Of a stretch of DNA of 64,000 nucleotides, positions 1-8,190 are shown piece by piece. The DNA comes from an uncultured Atopobiaceae bacterium (lineage in GTDB: Bacteria > Actinomycetota > Coriobacteriia > Coriobacteriales > Atopobiaceae). Made by a program: the position numbers and the translations under genes. The stretch's first letter is position 1; every line of letters starts with the position of its first letter. The stretch lies in contig CALUHH010000005.1 in the NCBI GenBank assembly GCA_944320385.1, forward strand, positions 23,360-87,359, read 5' to 3'. Below the pieces are notes generated by a model. The model saw only the letters and a list, made by a program, of their open reading frames with translations. It was not told the DNA's origin and did not search any database.

Positions 1-1307
1 TTCTGCAGGCGCGCTCTGTGCGCCGAAGCTGTCCGAGCGCCGGGCCCTCTCCCCACCGACGAGCCCAGGTTGGCTTCTACCCCGCGCATGGCTTCGACGG
101 CGGGCAGACGGCTCGCACGGAGCGCGGGTGCAAGCGCACCGGCAAGTACGGCGATCACGGATACGCCCGCAGCAACGAGAAGCGCAGCGGGCTCCACACT
201 CAACGCAATCGGCAGCCCGCCCGTCACCAGTGTCGTGCCGTCCGCGGCGAGCCACAGCGCCGCAGCATCCAAGGCTACGCCGAGCACAAGCCCCGCAAGG
301 ACTCCAACGGCGCAGAGCAGCGCCGCCTCCGCGAGAACGACGCGCACGAGCTGGCGGCGGGACGCCCCCGCAGAGGAGAGCAGGCCGAACTGGCGCACGC
401 GCTCCGCGACCGAGACGCGGAAGGCGCCCGATATGAGCGTGACGGTCACGAGGCACGCCAGGGCAGAGGCGCACGCGCCAATAAACCCGACGCTCATGTC
501 AAAGCCGCGACTGTTTCCCAGGCTCAGATACTCCAAGAGAGCGTTGTGATAGGAGGAGTACCCGCCGTGCTCGCAGATGCCCTCCGTCATCTGGTCGAGT
601 TCGTCTACGCCAAGGTCGGGCGCCGCCCACGCAAAGATCAGCGGCTCCGGCCCAAAGCCCGGCTCGTCCGGGCAGACGTAGGCCACGTCCGAGTCACCGT
701 CGACGATGCCTACGACGGTCAGGGCCCGCGGCTCGCCCACATCCACGAGCTCCTCGGCTAGCTGCGCGACGCCCTTCTCGTCAAGCTCATAGCTCGGGGG
801 GTATTCGTAAGCCGAAATGCCGCCCGACGTCCGTTGGCGACGCCCGAGCGAGAGCTCGACCGTCGAGCCCACGGGCCACGTCTTCGCCCGGTGCGAGGGC
901 ACCGCGATCTCGCCCGGCGCCTCCGGCCAGCGGCCGTCCGCAAGAGGCGGCTCCACGACGAGGTCCTTCTCGCCCGTCAGCGTGGTCACGACGTTGAGCA
1001 GCGGCGCCTCTGCATCTCCCGTGAGCGCAGCGCCGAGGTCTCGTCGCACGGCGAGAGGGCCGCCGAGCACGTCCTCGACGCGGGCGAGCTGATCCTCGCC
1101 GATCTGCGAGAAGCTCACCTGCCAGGCGCCCTCGGACGCCCCCTCGCTCGCGACGAGCGAGGCGCGCAGACTCCCAACCAGCACCAGCACGAAGGTGAGC
1201 AGCGCGCACGCGAGCGCCACGCCCGCCGCGGTCACGACCGTGCGCGTGCGGTTGGCGGCGAGCGAGCGAATGGCGTAGCGCGTGAAGACGCTGAGCTGGA
1301 TGGACAT
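1..1307 (-). CDS. FtsX/MacB-like ABC transporter permease, C-terminus beyond the window edge
   Basis: The reading frame starts at ATG 1307 behind a GAGGGG ribosome site and stays open to base 1, so the protein is at least 435 residues and incomplete. It opens with a cytoplasmic stretch (MSIQLSVFTRYAIRSL) and a first membrane helix around residues 20-45. A large extracytoplasmic domain follows, then three further helices (about residues 285-400) ending in AARLPAVEAMRG, the usual end of an FtsX domain. This is the layout of MacB/FtsX permeases, which move or sense peptides and envelope molecules with a separate ATPase; that ATPase is not visible and probably lies to the left. It is divergent from the operon at 1456, and both may share the operator-like region between them. 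Family assignment is good; the substrate is unknown. Confidence 0.85.
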   Translation of the reverse strand, partial: MSIQLSVFTRYAIRSLAANRTRTVVTAAGVALACALLTFVLVLVGSLRASLVASEGASEGAWQVSFSQIGEDQLARVEDVLGGPLAVRRDLGAALTGDAEAPLLNVVTTLTGEKDLVVEPPLADGRWPEAPGEIAVPSHRAKTWPVGSTVELSLGRRQRTSGGISAYEYPPSYELDEKGVAQLAEELVDVGEPRALTVVGIVDGDSDVAYVCPDEPGFGPEPLIFAWAAPDLGVDELDQMTEGICEHGGYSSYHNALLEYLSLGNSRGFDMSVGFIGACASALACLVTVTLISGAFRVSVAERVRQFGLLSSAGASRRQLVRVVLAEAALLCAVGVLAGLVLGVALDAAALWLAADGTTLVTGGLPIALSVEPAALLVAAGVSVIAVLAGALAPALRASRLPAVEAMRGVEANLGSSVGRGPGARTASAHRARLQ

Positions 1308-1348
1308 GGGCACCCCTCATACCATCTTGCAGCACGAGAAGGACCGGC

Positions 1349-1404
1349 ACCAGTGACACATCCGTCACACGGCGACCTGCCCATATAACAAATCGGTCAC
1401 TGGT
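1349..1404. promoter_or_regulatory. Operator-like inverted repeats in a divergent promoter region
   Basis: Between two divergent transporter genes lie a GTGAC-N6-GTCAC dyad (1353-1368) and a longer inverted pair ACCAGTGAC (1349-1357) with GTCACTGGT (1396-1404). Such dyads are typical of dimeric repressor sites (GntR or TetR type). No regulator gene is adjacent, so the binding protein is unknown. Confidence 0.45.
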
Positions 1405-1455
1405 CTCGCGCGCGGGAGGCGCATACGCTCGAGACAACGGAATGGGAGGTGGCGC

Positions 1456-2346
1456 ATGGCACGGAGGGCTTCATCCACGGGACGTCACGCGAGGCGCAGG
1501 GCGAGGGGCCACGGCATCTTCCGCATGCAGCTCGCACGGGCCGCGCATTCCCGGATGGCCCGCTACGCCTTCCTCTTCATGCTGCTGGTGGTGGCCGCCT
1601 CCTTTGCCCAGACGCTCGCCTCCTTCTGGGGGCACGACGCGGGCGAGCTCCCCTCCGCTGCCGTGGGCTGGGCGGGAAACGCGGACTATCTCAGCGTGGC
1701 GCCCTGGGCGGTGCTCGTCTTCTTCCTGCTCTTCATCGTCTCGTCCTCGGCCTTCGCCGACACGCTCTACCTTGACGTGCGATGCCGTGCGGCAGGCTGC
1801 GTGGCAACGAGGACGACCACCGCCCGCTACGTCTGGGCGACAGCGGGTGCGGCGGCGCTCGCCGCCTTTGTCGTCGTGCTCGTGCCGCTGCTCGTCTCGC
1901 AGGCGCTGGCGCTTCTCGTCTTTCCCGTGAGCGCGCCCGACGGCTTTGTCACGAGCTTCAACGACGCCGCCTCCATGCCGGACGTCTTTGGCACCGGTTC
2001 GATGGAGCTCCCGCTCTGGGACCTTCGGTGGTCGCACCCCTACCTCTATAACCTAATCTTCATCTGCTACGACGCCCTCTGGGCGGCTATCATGGCGGCT
2101 GCGTCCGTGGCCGTCTCGCTCTACACGAGGAAGAGCCGCCTGGTGGTGCTCGGCGCGCCGACGCTCGTCTACCTGCTCTCCCTGTTTGTGCTGCCGAGGT
2201 GGGCCTCGCTCTCGAGCTACCTCTACCCCAGCGCCACGTCCGAGGGCTCGCTCGCCTTCATGGCGTGCGCGCCCGTTGCGGTGGCGCTTGTGGTGGCGGC
2301 CGCCATAGCGTGGGCTCTCGCGCGCGGAAGGGACGTGCTGCTATGA
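1456..2346 (+). CDS. Multi-pass membrane protein, probable ABC transporter membrane subunit
   Basis: ATG 1456 follows GGGAGGT with good spacing. The 296-residue product has an arginine-rich N-terminus and about six hydrophobic segments (near residues 37-55, 80-100, 132-160, 197-222, 230-248, 268-290). I do not recognise a specific family. Its stop overlaps the start of the next permease by ATGA. A second permease, an ATPase and a lipoprotein follow with no gaps, so it is most simply one of two membrane halves of an ABC-2-type transporter. Both permeases end in a similar motif (residues RGRDVLL here, RRLDVLGGDRHD in the next), which supports their being distant paralogues. Substrate unknown. 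Confidence 0.7.
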   Translation: MARRASSTGRHARRRARGHGIFRMQLARAAHSRMARYAFLFMLLVVAASFAQTLASFWGHDAGELPSAAVGWAGNADYLSVAPWAVLVFFLLFIVSSSAFADTLYLDVRCRAAGCVATRTTTARYVWATAGAAALAAFVVVLVPLLVSQALALLVFPVSAPDGFVTSFNDAASMPDVFGTGSMELPLWDLRWSHPYLYNLIFICYDALWAAIMAAASVAVSLYTRKSRLVVLGAPTLVYLLSLFVLPRWASLSSYLYPSATSEGSLAFMACAPVAVALVVAAAIAWALARGRDVLL

Positions 2347-3947
2347 GCTCCCTGGCCAATACCCTGCGCCTGCGCGTGCTCGACCGGCGCTGTCGCCGGG
2401 CACTCGTCATCGTGCTCGCTCTGCGCGCCTGGCAGTGGTTCGCGCGGCCCATCGACTTTTGGAACCATGTCCCGGGCACGAGCGGGGCGCTCTATGGCTA
2501 CATGTGGGTGACGGACGCCAACTACGCCGCGCTCCTCCTCGTGCCGCTCCTCGTCTACGCGTGCGCGGGCTGCCTCGAGGGCCTGCTCGACGCGCACCGT
2601 CTCGTGCGGACGCGCTCGCGCGGCTGGGCGGCGGTGGACTTCCTCGGCATCGCCGCGGGCAAGGCGCTCACGCTCTCCGCAGTCGTGCTTGCGAGCGGGC
2701 TCGTCGTCGCCCTGCCGCAGGTCCCCGCCGAGGCGCTGACGCCGCAGCTCGTGCTCGCGTTTCTCGGCATCCTCGCGCGCCAGGCGCTCTTCTTCCTCGT
2801 GTGCGCCGCGCTCATGCTCGCCGCGTATGCGCCCACCTCGCTCGTGCCGGCCGCTGCTGTTGCGGCGCTCGCCTACGGCGCGGTCGGCTACCTCCTCCAG
2901 GGACGGCTCCTGAACGACACCCCGCTCGACCGCTGGGGATGGCTCTGCGCGATGCCACCCCGCAACGTGCCGGACGCCGTCGATACGCTCGCCTGCATGG
3001 CAAAGTACGCCGTCGCGATCGTCGCGCTCGCGGGGGTGGCGGCGCTCGCGCTGCGTCGGCGCGACGTGCTCGGCGAGGGTAGCGGGTCAGGCGAGAAGGA
3101 CGCGCGCGGCGAGAGGCGCCATGTCCTCTGGCTCCCCCTGCGCCGCCGCTACCTGGGGCGCGTTTGCGCCTGCATGGGCGCCGCGGCCATCGTGGCCTTC
3201 CTCCTGTCACGCGGCAACCCCGCCTACGCCCTCGCGCGCCTTCACGCCGGTGCGATCTTTCTCCCCAACGACCTAGGCATCGACCTCTTTGGCACGGTCG
3301 GCGCCCTCCTGCCCCCGCTCGCCCTCGCCTGGCTCCTCGCCGGCTTCCTCACCGCCGACCTCACCCACGCCCCCCTCCTCTGGCCCCGTCTGTCAATTGG
3401 GGGCGTGTTATTTCGTGCAGACAAAATGGGACAGGTTTGCGGAGCGCGCACACCAAGGCGCTGCAACGCGCGGACCCGCTGGGCGCTGATAAGAACCGGC
3501 CAGCTCGCACTTCTTTCCGGGGCGTACGGCGCCCTCGCGCCAACGGTCGCGGCGGCGGCGTGCCTTCCGGGCTCCGGTGATGCCCTCGAAGACGTCGCCG
3601 CTGCGCTCGCGCAGGCCCTGCCGTTCTCCGTAATCGCGTCCGTGCTGCTCGTCCTTCTCGTCAACCTGCTCGCGCTGCGCCTGGACGCCGTCATCGCCTG
3701 GGCCGTCGTGGCCGTAACGCACGCGACGAGCCTCGTGGCCTGCGTCTTTCTCCCCGAGAGCGCCGTCGCCGCTCTCACGCCGTGGTTGCCGAGCGCCGCC
3801 GCCACGGCCGCCTTCCACGCCGCACCCATCGGCGCGAGCGCGCCCCTCTCGCTCTCCTACCTGCTGCTGCTCGTCCTTCTCGCCGGCGCGCTCGTCGTCC
3901 GCGAGGCGCGCCGGCTCGACGTCCTCGGAGGTGACCGCCATGACTGA
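2343..3947 (+). CDS. Large ABC transporter membrane subunit carrying a repeat-derived in-frame insert
   Basis: The start at ATG 2343 is chosen because it overlaps the preceding stop (ATGA); the frame is open further upstream but that part is the wrong frame of the previous gene. The 534-residue protein has many hydrophobic helices on both sides of a cytoplasmic linker near residues 235-270. Around residues 349-385 the sequence changes to a polar, cysteine-containing stretch (KMGQVCGARTPRRCNARTRW). The DNA there (from 3390) begins with CTGTCAATTGGGGG, the left arm of the dispersed REP palindrome. A repeat fragment therefore appears to have been captured in frame, lengthening a loop between two helices. 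Translation is uninterrupted, so the protein may still work. Substrate unknown. Confidence 0.7.
   Translation: MSSLANTLRLRVLDRRCRRALVIVLALRAWQWFARPIDFWNHVPGTSGALYGYMWVTDANYAALLLVPLLVYACAGCLEGLLDAHRLVRTRSRGWAAVDFLGIAAGKALTLSAVVLASGLVVALPQVPAEALTPQLVLAFLGILARQALFFLVCAALMLAAYAPTSLVPAAAVAALAYGAVGYLLQGRLLNDTPLDRWGWLCAMPPRNVPDAVDTLACMAKYAVAIVALAGVAALALRRRDVLGEGSGSGEKDARGERRHVLWLPLRRRYLGRVCACMGAAAIVAFLLSRGNPAYALARLHAGAIFLPNDLGIDLFGTVGALLPPLALAWLLAGFLTADLTHAPLLWPRLSIGGVLFRADKMGQVCGARTPRRCNARTRWALIRTGQLALLSGAYGALAPTVAAAACLPGSGDALEDVAAALAQALPFSVIASVLLVLLVNLLALRLDAVIAWAVVAVTHATSLVACVFLPESAVAALTPWLPSAAATAAFHAAPIGASAPLSLSYLLLLVLLAGALVVREARRLDVLGGDRHD
3390..3440 (+). repeat. REP-family fragment inside a coding sequence
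   Basis: CTGTCAATTGGGGG at 3390-3403 matches the left arm of the palindromes at 8940 and 31261. The right arm is missing. What follows (TTTCGTGCAGACAAAATGGG) instead resembles the outer arm of the hairpin at 6969 (TTTCTGCGGACAAAAG). It looks like a junction of two repeat types fixed inside a gene. Confidence 0.5.
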
Positions 3948-4608
3948 CCCAACCGTCTCAATCGCCGGCACGGACAAGATCGTCATCAGCCACGCCACAA
4001 AGGTGATCCGTCGGCGCACGGTGCTCGACGACGTCTCGCTCGAGCTGCCGCGCGGGGGCATCTACGGATTCTCCGGCATCAACGGGTCCGGCAAGACGAT
4101 GCTCTTCCGCGCCATCGCCGGCCTCATCCACCTCACGTCCGGCACGATCGACGTCTTTGGCCAGCGCATCGGGCGCGACGCGAGCTTCCCGACCGGGCTC
4201 GGCCTCATCCTGGAGAGCGTCGGCTTCTGGGAGGAGTACACCGGTCTCGACAACCTGCGCCTGCTCGCGAGCATCCGCAGCGCCATCGGCGAGCGAGAGA
4301 TCCGCGCCGCGCTCGAGCGCGTTGGCCTGAACCCCGACGACGGGCGCGAGTACGGCGCCTACAGCCTGGGCATGAAGCAGCGGCTCGCGGTGGCGCAGGC
4401 CGTGATGGAGGCGCCCGAGCTCCTCGTGCTCGACGAGCCCACCAACGCGCTCGACGTGGACGGCATCGCGCTCGTCTGCCGCATCATCCGCGAGGAGCGC
4501 GAGCGCGGCGCCACGGTGCTCCTGGCCTGCCACAACGAGCCCGACCTCGAGGCGCTCTTCGAGCGGCGCTTCCACATGGCGGACGGCCGCATCGTGCGAG
4601 AGGGGTGA
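3940..4608 (+). CDS. ABC transporter ATP-binding protein
   Basis: The start is ATG 3940, 5-8 bases after GGAGGTGA and inside the end of the previous gene. The 222-residue protein is a single nucleotide-binding domain. It has Walker A (GINGSGKT, about residues 47-54), the ABC signature in the form YSLGMKQRLA, Walker B followed by glutamate (LLVLDEP) and an H-loop (LLACHNEP). The short length and SLGMKQ signature are typical of ABC-2 exporters of the lantibiotic-immunity or drug-efflux type. It should energise the two membrane proteins encoded immediately upstream. The gene sits in a five-gene operon with the lipoprotein downstream. Confidence 0.88.
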   Translation: MTDPTVSIAGTDKIVISHATKVIRRRTVLDDVSLELPRGGIYGFSGINGSGKTMLFRAIAGLIHLTSGTIDVFGQRIGRDASFPTGLGLILESVGFWEEYTGLDNLRLLASIRSAIGEREIRAALERVGLNPDDGREYGAYSLGMKQRLAVAQAVMEAPELLVLDEPTNALDVDGIALVCRIIREERERGATVLLACHNEPDLEALFERRFHMADGRIVREG

Positions 4609-4613
4609 TTCAC

Positions 4614-5510
4614 ATGGCGAGAAGAACGCTGAGGCTCCCGAGGCTCACGGGACGCGCCTTCGCCGTGGCGGTGGCGCTCGTGCTCGCCGCGTGCGGCGCG
4701 CTGGCGCTCGCGTTTCGCGCGAGCGTGACGGACTTCTCGGCGGACCCAGCCGCGCTCGACGCGCTGCCGTACGACGTCCGGACCGACCACGTGCTTCAGC
4801 TGGAGCTGGCGACCGAGGATGACCTCGAGGCCACCCTCGCCGAGCGCGAGGCGATGGGCGTCGCCCCGGCCGATGACGCGGCCGACGAGCTCTACCTCAC
4901 GAGTGCCGCCGTGGAGAACCCCGCCGACTACGCGCCGGTGGTGGTCACGGCGACGTTTACCGGAGAGAGGAAGTACGTCTACCAGGCGTTTCGCTGCGCG
5001 TTTACGGTGACGGGCGTGGTGCGCGGCGATGATGCGGGCGACGCCCCGGCCGTGGGCGACACGATCGACGTCTTCGAGAATCTTCGGATATCCACGCCCG
5101 ATTTCAACCCCACCGGCAAGGGCCAGCAGGGCGACGAGCGCATGGTCATGTTTGGCTACGGGGACTGCAGCGTCCCCTACCGCGAGGGACAGGAGTATTT
5201 GCTCTTCCTGGAGGAGAAGGACTACCCCGAGGGCACGCAGGGCACCGAGCCAGTCTATAGGCTCATCTGGCACCCGTACGCCGCAGCGCCCACGGACGCG
5301 CCGGAGCACCCCGAACGCGTCTGGGTGGACGAGACCCACGTCATCCACGAGGGCGTCAGCACCAACGGCAACCCCTACAGCTGGGAGGAGGAGGACGACG
5401 AGATGACCTTTGGCGAGGCGCAGCGCTACGACCGCCTCTGCTACGACGAGGAGGCGCGCGACGCCTACCTCGAAGGCGCCGCCACCATCCTCGCGAACAC
5501 CCTCGGGTGA
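4614..5510 (+). CDS. Predicted lipoprotein, function unknown
   Basis: ATG 4614 has an AGGGG ribosome site; a GTG at 4605 would add three residues and is less likely. The first 30 residues form a lipoprotein signal (MARRTLRLPRL, a hydrophobic core, then a lipobox LAAC). The mature part is acidic, without repeats or membrane segments, and I recognise no family. It follows the ATPase gene by five bases and is the last gene of the ABC operon. A role as surface component or sensor of that transporter is plausible but inferred from position. The start codon overlaps a copy of the CGAGAAG word (ATGGCGAGAAGAAC). Confidence 0.7.
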   Translation: MARRTLRLPRLTGRAFAVAVALVLAACGALALAFRASVTDFSADPAALDALPYDVRTDHVLQLELATEDDLEATLAEREAMGVAPADDAADELYLTSAAVENPADYAPVVVTATFTGERKYVYQAFRCAFTVTGVVRGDDAGDAPAVGDTIDVFENLRISTPDFNPTGKGQQGDERMVMFGYGDCSVPYREGQEYLLFLEEKDYPEGTQGTEPVYRLIWHPYAAAPTDAPEHPERVWVDETHVIHEGVSTNGNPYSWEEEDDEMTFGEAQRYDRLCYDEEARDAYLEGAATILANTLG

Positions 5511-5540
5511 CGGCGGCACGTTCTTCTCGCCTTCGTTGGC

Positions 5541-5632
5541 GTTGCTACATTCAAAATCATGTAGCAACTGACTCCCCGAAGGGCCTTTTGGTCGTTTGAC
5601 CGCGGTTGCTACATGGTATTTCATGTAGCAAC
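5541..5632. repeat. Two palindromes with GTTGCTACAT arms
   Basis: GTTGCTACAT-N8-ATGTAGCAAC (5541-5568) and a near copy (5605-5632) are repeated 64 bases apart between two co-directional genes. The arms are identical over ten bases and the loops differ. A CGAGAAG word (as CTTCTCG) lies just upstream at 5522. They could be transcript hairpins or a protein-binding dyad. Confidence 0.75.
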
Positions 5633-5706
5633 GAGAGGCCATTATCGAAAGCGTTCACCCCAACGCGGGGGGCATGCGCTACGGCAGGGGCGACGAAGGA
5701 GGAGCC

Positions 5707-5895
5707 GTGGACATTCCGCGCAGGCCATACCTCAGGTTCAACGAGTTCGGCGGGACGTCGCTCTGGTTCACGGGCGTCCCCGACCCTCCCTGCGACGTCC
5801 CCGACGTCGAGGAGAAAGTCGAGGAGGCAACCGAGAAGATCCGTCGGCTTGAGAGGCGGATGCAGGAGAAGAACGATGACCCGAAGCGTTCTTGA
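5707..5895 (+). CDS. Small hypothetical protein with C-terminal coiled coil
   Basis: I choose GTG 5707 because AAGGAGGAG precedes it; an ATG at 5674 has no comparable site. The 62-residue product contains an aromatic N-terminal half (YLRFNEFGGTSLWFTGVPD) and a charged heptad-like C-terminus (EEKVEEATEKIRRLERRM) that should form a short coiled coil. The 3' end overlaps the following acetyltransferase gene by 20 bases, so the two are translationally linked. Its aromatic half resembles small phage-derived or hypothetical proteins, but I cannot name a family. Confidence 0.55.
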   Translation: MDIPRRPYLRFNEFGGTSLWFTGVPDPPCDVPDVEEKVEEATEKIRRLERRMQEKNDDPKRS

Positions 5896-6358
5896 CATAG
5901 ACGCTGACCTGCGGCTCGTTCGACTTGATGCGCCGCCCGCAGAGGCGCTCTCGTGGTACCAGGACCCCGAGACGCTCTGGATGGTCGACGGCAAGCGCGA
6001 GCCCTACACGCCCGAGCGGCTGGCGCGGATGTACGACTGGCTCGCGGAGCGCGGCGAGCTCTGGTTCATCGAGGTGCGCGACGAGGGCACGGGGGTCGGC
6101 TGGCGTCCGGTCGGCGACGTCACGCTCTGCCCGAGCGACCTCCCCATCGTCATTGGCGAGAAGGACCAGCGGGCGCGACACGTCGGGCGGCGCGTGATCG
6201 GGGCCCCCTGCGAGAGGGCGCGCGGCCTCGGCTGGCGCGAGGTCCTCGTGGGCGAGATCTACGAATGGAACGTCGCGTCGCAGCGGTGCTTCTCGGCCGC
6301 CGGCTTTGAGCCCTACGAGCGCGCCGAGCGCGGAGCCCGCTGGCGGCGGAGGCTGTAG
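5876..6358 (+). CDS. GNAT-family N-acetyltransferase (RimJ/RimL-like)
   Basis: ATG 5876 lies inside the end of the preceding small gene and follows CAGGAGAA. The 160-residue protein shows the RimJ/RimL order: an N-terminal strand listing substrate contacts, the WYQDPETLWMVDG segment, the strand WRPVGDVTL, then RHVGRRVIGAPCERARGLGW where acetyl-CoA binds. It ends with the typical NVASQRCFSAAGFEPYER (usual form N-xx-S-xx-xY-x-K-xGF). The expected R/Q-xx-G-x-G/A acetyl-CoA loop is present only in altered form (RHVGRRVIG), so activity could differ. It probably acetylates a small molecule or protein N-terminus. Confidence 0.75.
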   Translation: MTRSVLDIDADLRLVRLDAPPAEALSWYQDPETLWMVDGKREPYTPERLARMYDWLAERGELWFIEVRDEGTGVGWRPVGDVTLCPSDLPIVIGEKDQRARHVGRRVIGAPCERARGLGWREVLVGEIYEWNVASQRCFSAAGFEPYERAERGARWRRRL

Positions 6359-6378
6359 TCAACGACGTAAGACGGCGA

Positions 6379-6408
6379 GGGGCCGCAAGCGCATGCGCTA
6401 GCGGCCCC
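6379..6408. terminator. GC-rich hairpin after the acetyltransferase gene
   Basis: GGGGCCGC (6379-6386) pairs perfectly with GCGGCCCC (6401-6408) around a 14-base loop, 21 bases after the stop. There is no uridine run, so termination here is an inference from position. Confidence 0.5.
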
Positions 6409-6504
6409 GAACCCAAAGACGACGCTGCCTAGGCCACCACGCGTAGGTCGCCGTCGAGCTCATTTTACCCTACCGAGGCGTGAATCAATCAGAGAGTGGA
6501 TCCT

Positions 6505-6943
6505 TCATACATCTGGCCCCACTGCAACCCTGACATAGCTAACACAGCCCATCGCATCGCCGCGGACAAACCCCAGGCTCTCATAGAGCGCGCAGGCACC
6601 TGAGCCGTCGTCCGTGAGGAGCTCCATCTGGTAGACGTCCGAGAACCGATTCATGACGGCCCGCATGAGCTGCGTCCCAATGCCCGTGCGCTGATGCGAC
6701 GGCGCAACGATGAAATCCTGCACAAAGACGATCGTCACCCACGACGCGCACAATCCCCACGAGCTTATCGCCCTCAAAGGCGCCCCAAACGGCGAGAGAG
6801 CCCGCATACCCCGCACGCAGCGCTTCGGGACGGGAGGTGTAGTTCGTCCAGCCGACCGCCTCGTACAGGTCGAGAATCTCGTCGAACCGGGCCAGGCGCT
6901 CGTCCGATGAGAGCTCCCGAACCTCGACGACGTCCTTCTCCAC
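6505..6943 (-). pseudogene. Frameshifted GNAT acetyltransferase
   Basis: Two frames together make one complete GNAT protein. The first (start ATG 6943) gives an N-terminal half through WTNYTSRPEALRAGYAGSL and GDKLVGIVRVVGDD, then loses similarity. The second frame continues with TIVFVQDFIVAPSHQRTGIG (the acetyl-CoA loop QRTGIG) and ends in ALYESLGFVRGD. Intact relatives read continuously across this point (roughly VGDG-TIVFVQD), so bases near 6735 have been lost or gained. Either the gene is broken or the assembly has an indel there. The intact ancestor would be an ordinary small-molecule acetyltransferase of about 140 residues. Confidence 0.75.
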
Positions 6944-6968
6944 AGCGTCCCTCCTTACGTGCGTTCAC

Positions 6969-7026
6969 CATGTTTCTGCGGACAAAAGCGACCCCATTCA
7001 GCCCCGATTCTGTCCGGAAAAACATG
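6969..7026. repeat. Inverted repeat with CATGTTT arms
   Basis: The left arm begins CATGTTTCTGCGGACAAAAG (6969) and the right arm ends TCTGTCCGGAAAAACATG (7026), pairing at about 16 of 21 positions. The element overlaps the last ten codons of the small membrane protein gene to its right and precedes the frameshifted acetyltransferase gene. It is similar to the second half of the fragment at 3404, so it may be another subtype of the dispersed palindromes. Confidence 0.55.
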
Positions 7027-7294
7027 ATGAATGACAGACGCAACGTACAACGGCGACGCCGGAGAAGAGCGTCGCCCAGACCATGAGGAAGGCCGCTCCA
7101 AAGAACCAGCCATTGACTGTGTCCAAAAGCGTCGAGTCGTCAGCAACCACGTTACACCACAGCACTGATGTGAGGCACAGGGAAAGGAAGAAATAGCTCG
7201 CCGCAACGAGGCCCAGCGTGCGGGCGCCAGGCCTGACGGTCGCGGCAGCCACGGGCAGCACAAGCACGGGAACGCCGAGGACAAAGGGAAGCAT
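6998..7294 (-). CDS. Small membrane protein, function unknown
   Basis: ATG 7294 follows GAAAGGAG. The 98-residue product is almost entirely hydrophobic, with about three membrane helices (near residues 3-19, 27-48 and 62-85). The frame is open far upstream, but only this start has a ribosome site. The last ten or so residues (VCHSSCFSGQNRG) are encoded by the inverted repeat at 6969-7026, so the natural C-terminus has been replaced by repeat-derived sequence. I recognise no family. The next gene upstream is divergent. Confidence 0.6.
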   Translation of the reverse strand: MLPFVLGVPVLVLPVAAATVRPGARTLGLVAASYFFLSLCLTSVLWCNVVADDSTLLDTVNGWFFGAAFLMVWATLFSGVAVVRCVCHSSCFSGQNRG

Positions 7295-7474
7295 GGGCAC
7301 TCCTTTCGGTCTGCGACCACTATATCCCGCCTCCGCTGCCGGCCGCTCGAGAGAATGGGCGAGAAGAACATCGTCCCAGCTCACAGCCATGGCAAAACCC
7401 TTTGTCATACCTCTCGCCGCCACGCGGGCGCCCCTGGGCGGTCGGGCGGGTACACTTGCCTCAAGGGAGGAGCC

Positions 7475-8137
7475 GTGGACGAGCAGACCACCGAGAGGAC
7501 CAACGATCAAGCGACCGCGCAGCGGATCATCGGCGCGCGCATCCGCGAGTTCCGCGAGGCCGCGGGGCTCTCCCAGGCCGAGCTCGCGCGGCGCGTCTAC
7601 GTCTCGCGGCAGACGGTCGGAAACTGGGAGGCTGGGCGCACGCTGGCGGACGTGCAGAGCCTCGTCCTTCTCGGCCAGGTCTTTGGAACGACGGTCGACG
7701 CGCTCATCGGCGATAAGGGCGCACGGGCCGTGCGCTCGACCGCCAGCGAGCGCCACGAGCTCCTGCGACTGCTCGCAATCTGCGCCGCGCTGCTCGTCGT
7801 ATGCATCGTTCTCATCTTCGTGCGCTACCTGCTCTCGCCGCTGCGACACGCGAGCCCGGCGATCGAGCCGCTGCGCGACCTCATGTTCCTGGCCATAATC
7901 GCCTGCGAGGCCATCCTCGCGCTCCGCGCCGCCCCTCGCCTCCGCGCGTTCATGCGCGACCATGACCTCGCGGGCGCCGTCGCCGCGACGGCGTTTCTCG
8001 AGGGGCGCAACCCGGCGGAGGAGGTCCCGCACGACTTTCTCTTCCGCTGGTTCATCCCATACTGGAAGGTCTGGCTGGTCGCGATCGTGGCCGTGGCGCT
8101 GGTCGCAGCCGCACTTTATGTGGGCGAGCTTCCGTAG
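7475..8137 (+). CDS. Membrane-anchored XRE-family transcriptional regulator
   Basis: The start is GTG 7475, preceded by AGGGAGGAG. Residues 15-70 of 220 are a Cro/C1-type helix-turn-helix (GARIREFREAAGLSQAELAR and VSRQTVGNWEAGR), followed by a spacer. Two or three membrane helices follow (about residues 88-112, 128-150 and 195-218). Regulators with this HTH-plus-membrane layout often respond to envelope conditions. A possible -10 box (TACACT, 7451) lies 19 bases before the start. It is monocistronic and divergent from the small membrane protein gene at 7294, its likeliest local target. Confidence 0.85.
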   Translation: MDEQTTERTNDQATAQRIIGARIREFREAAGLSQAELARRVYVSRQTVGNWEAGRTLADVQSLVLLGQVFGTTVDALIGDKGARAVRSTASERHELLRLLAICAALLVVCIVLIFVRYLLSPLRHASPAIEPLRDLMFLAIIACEAILALRAAPRLRAFMRDHDLAGAVAATAFLEGRNPAEEVPHDFLFRWFIPYWKVWLVAIVAVALVAAALYVGELP

Positions 8138-8190
8138 AGCCCTGTAAGATAGTGGCATCGTCGCTGCGTTCACGCAAACTGGAGGCCGCA

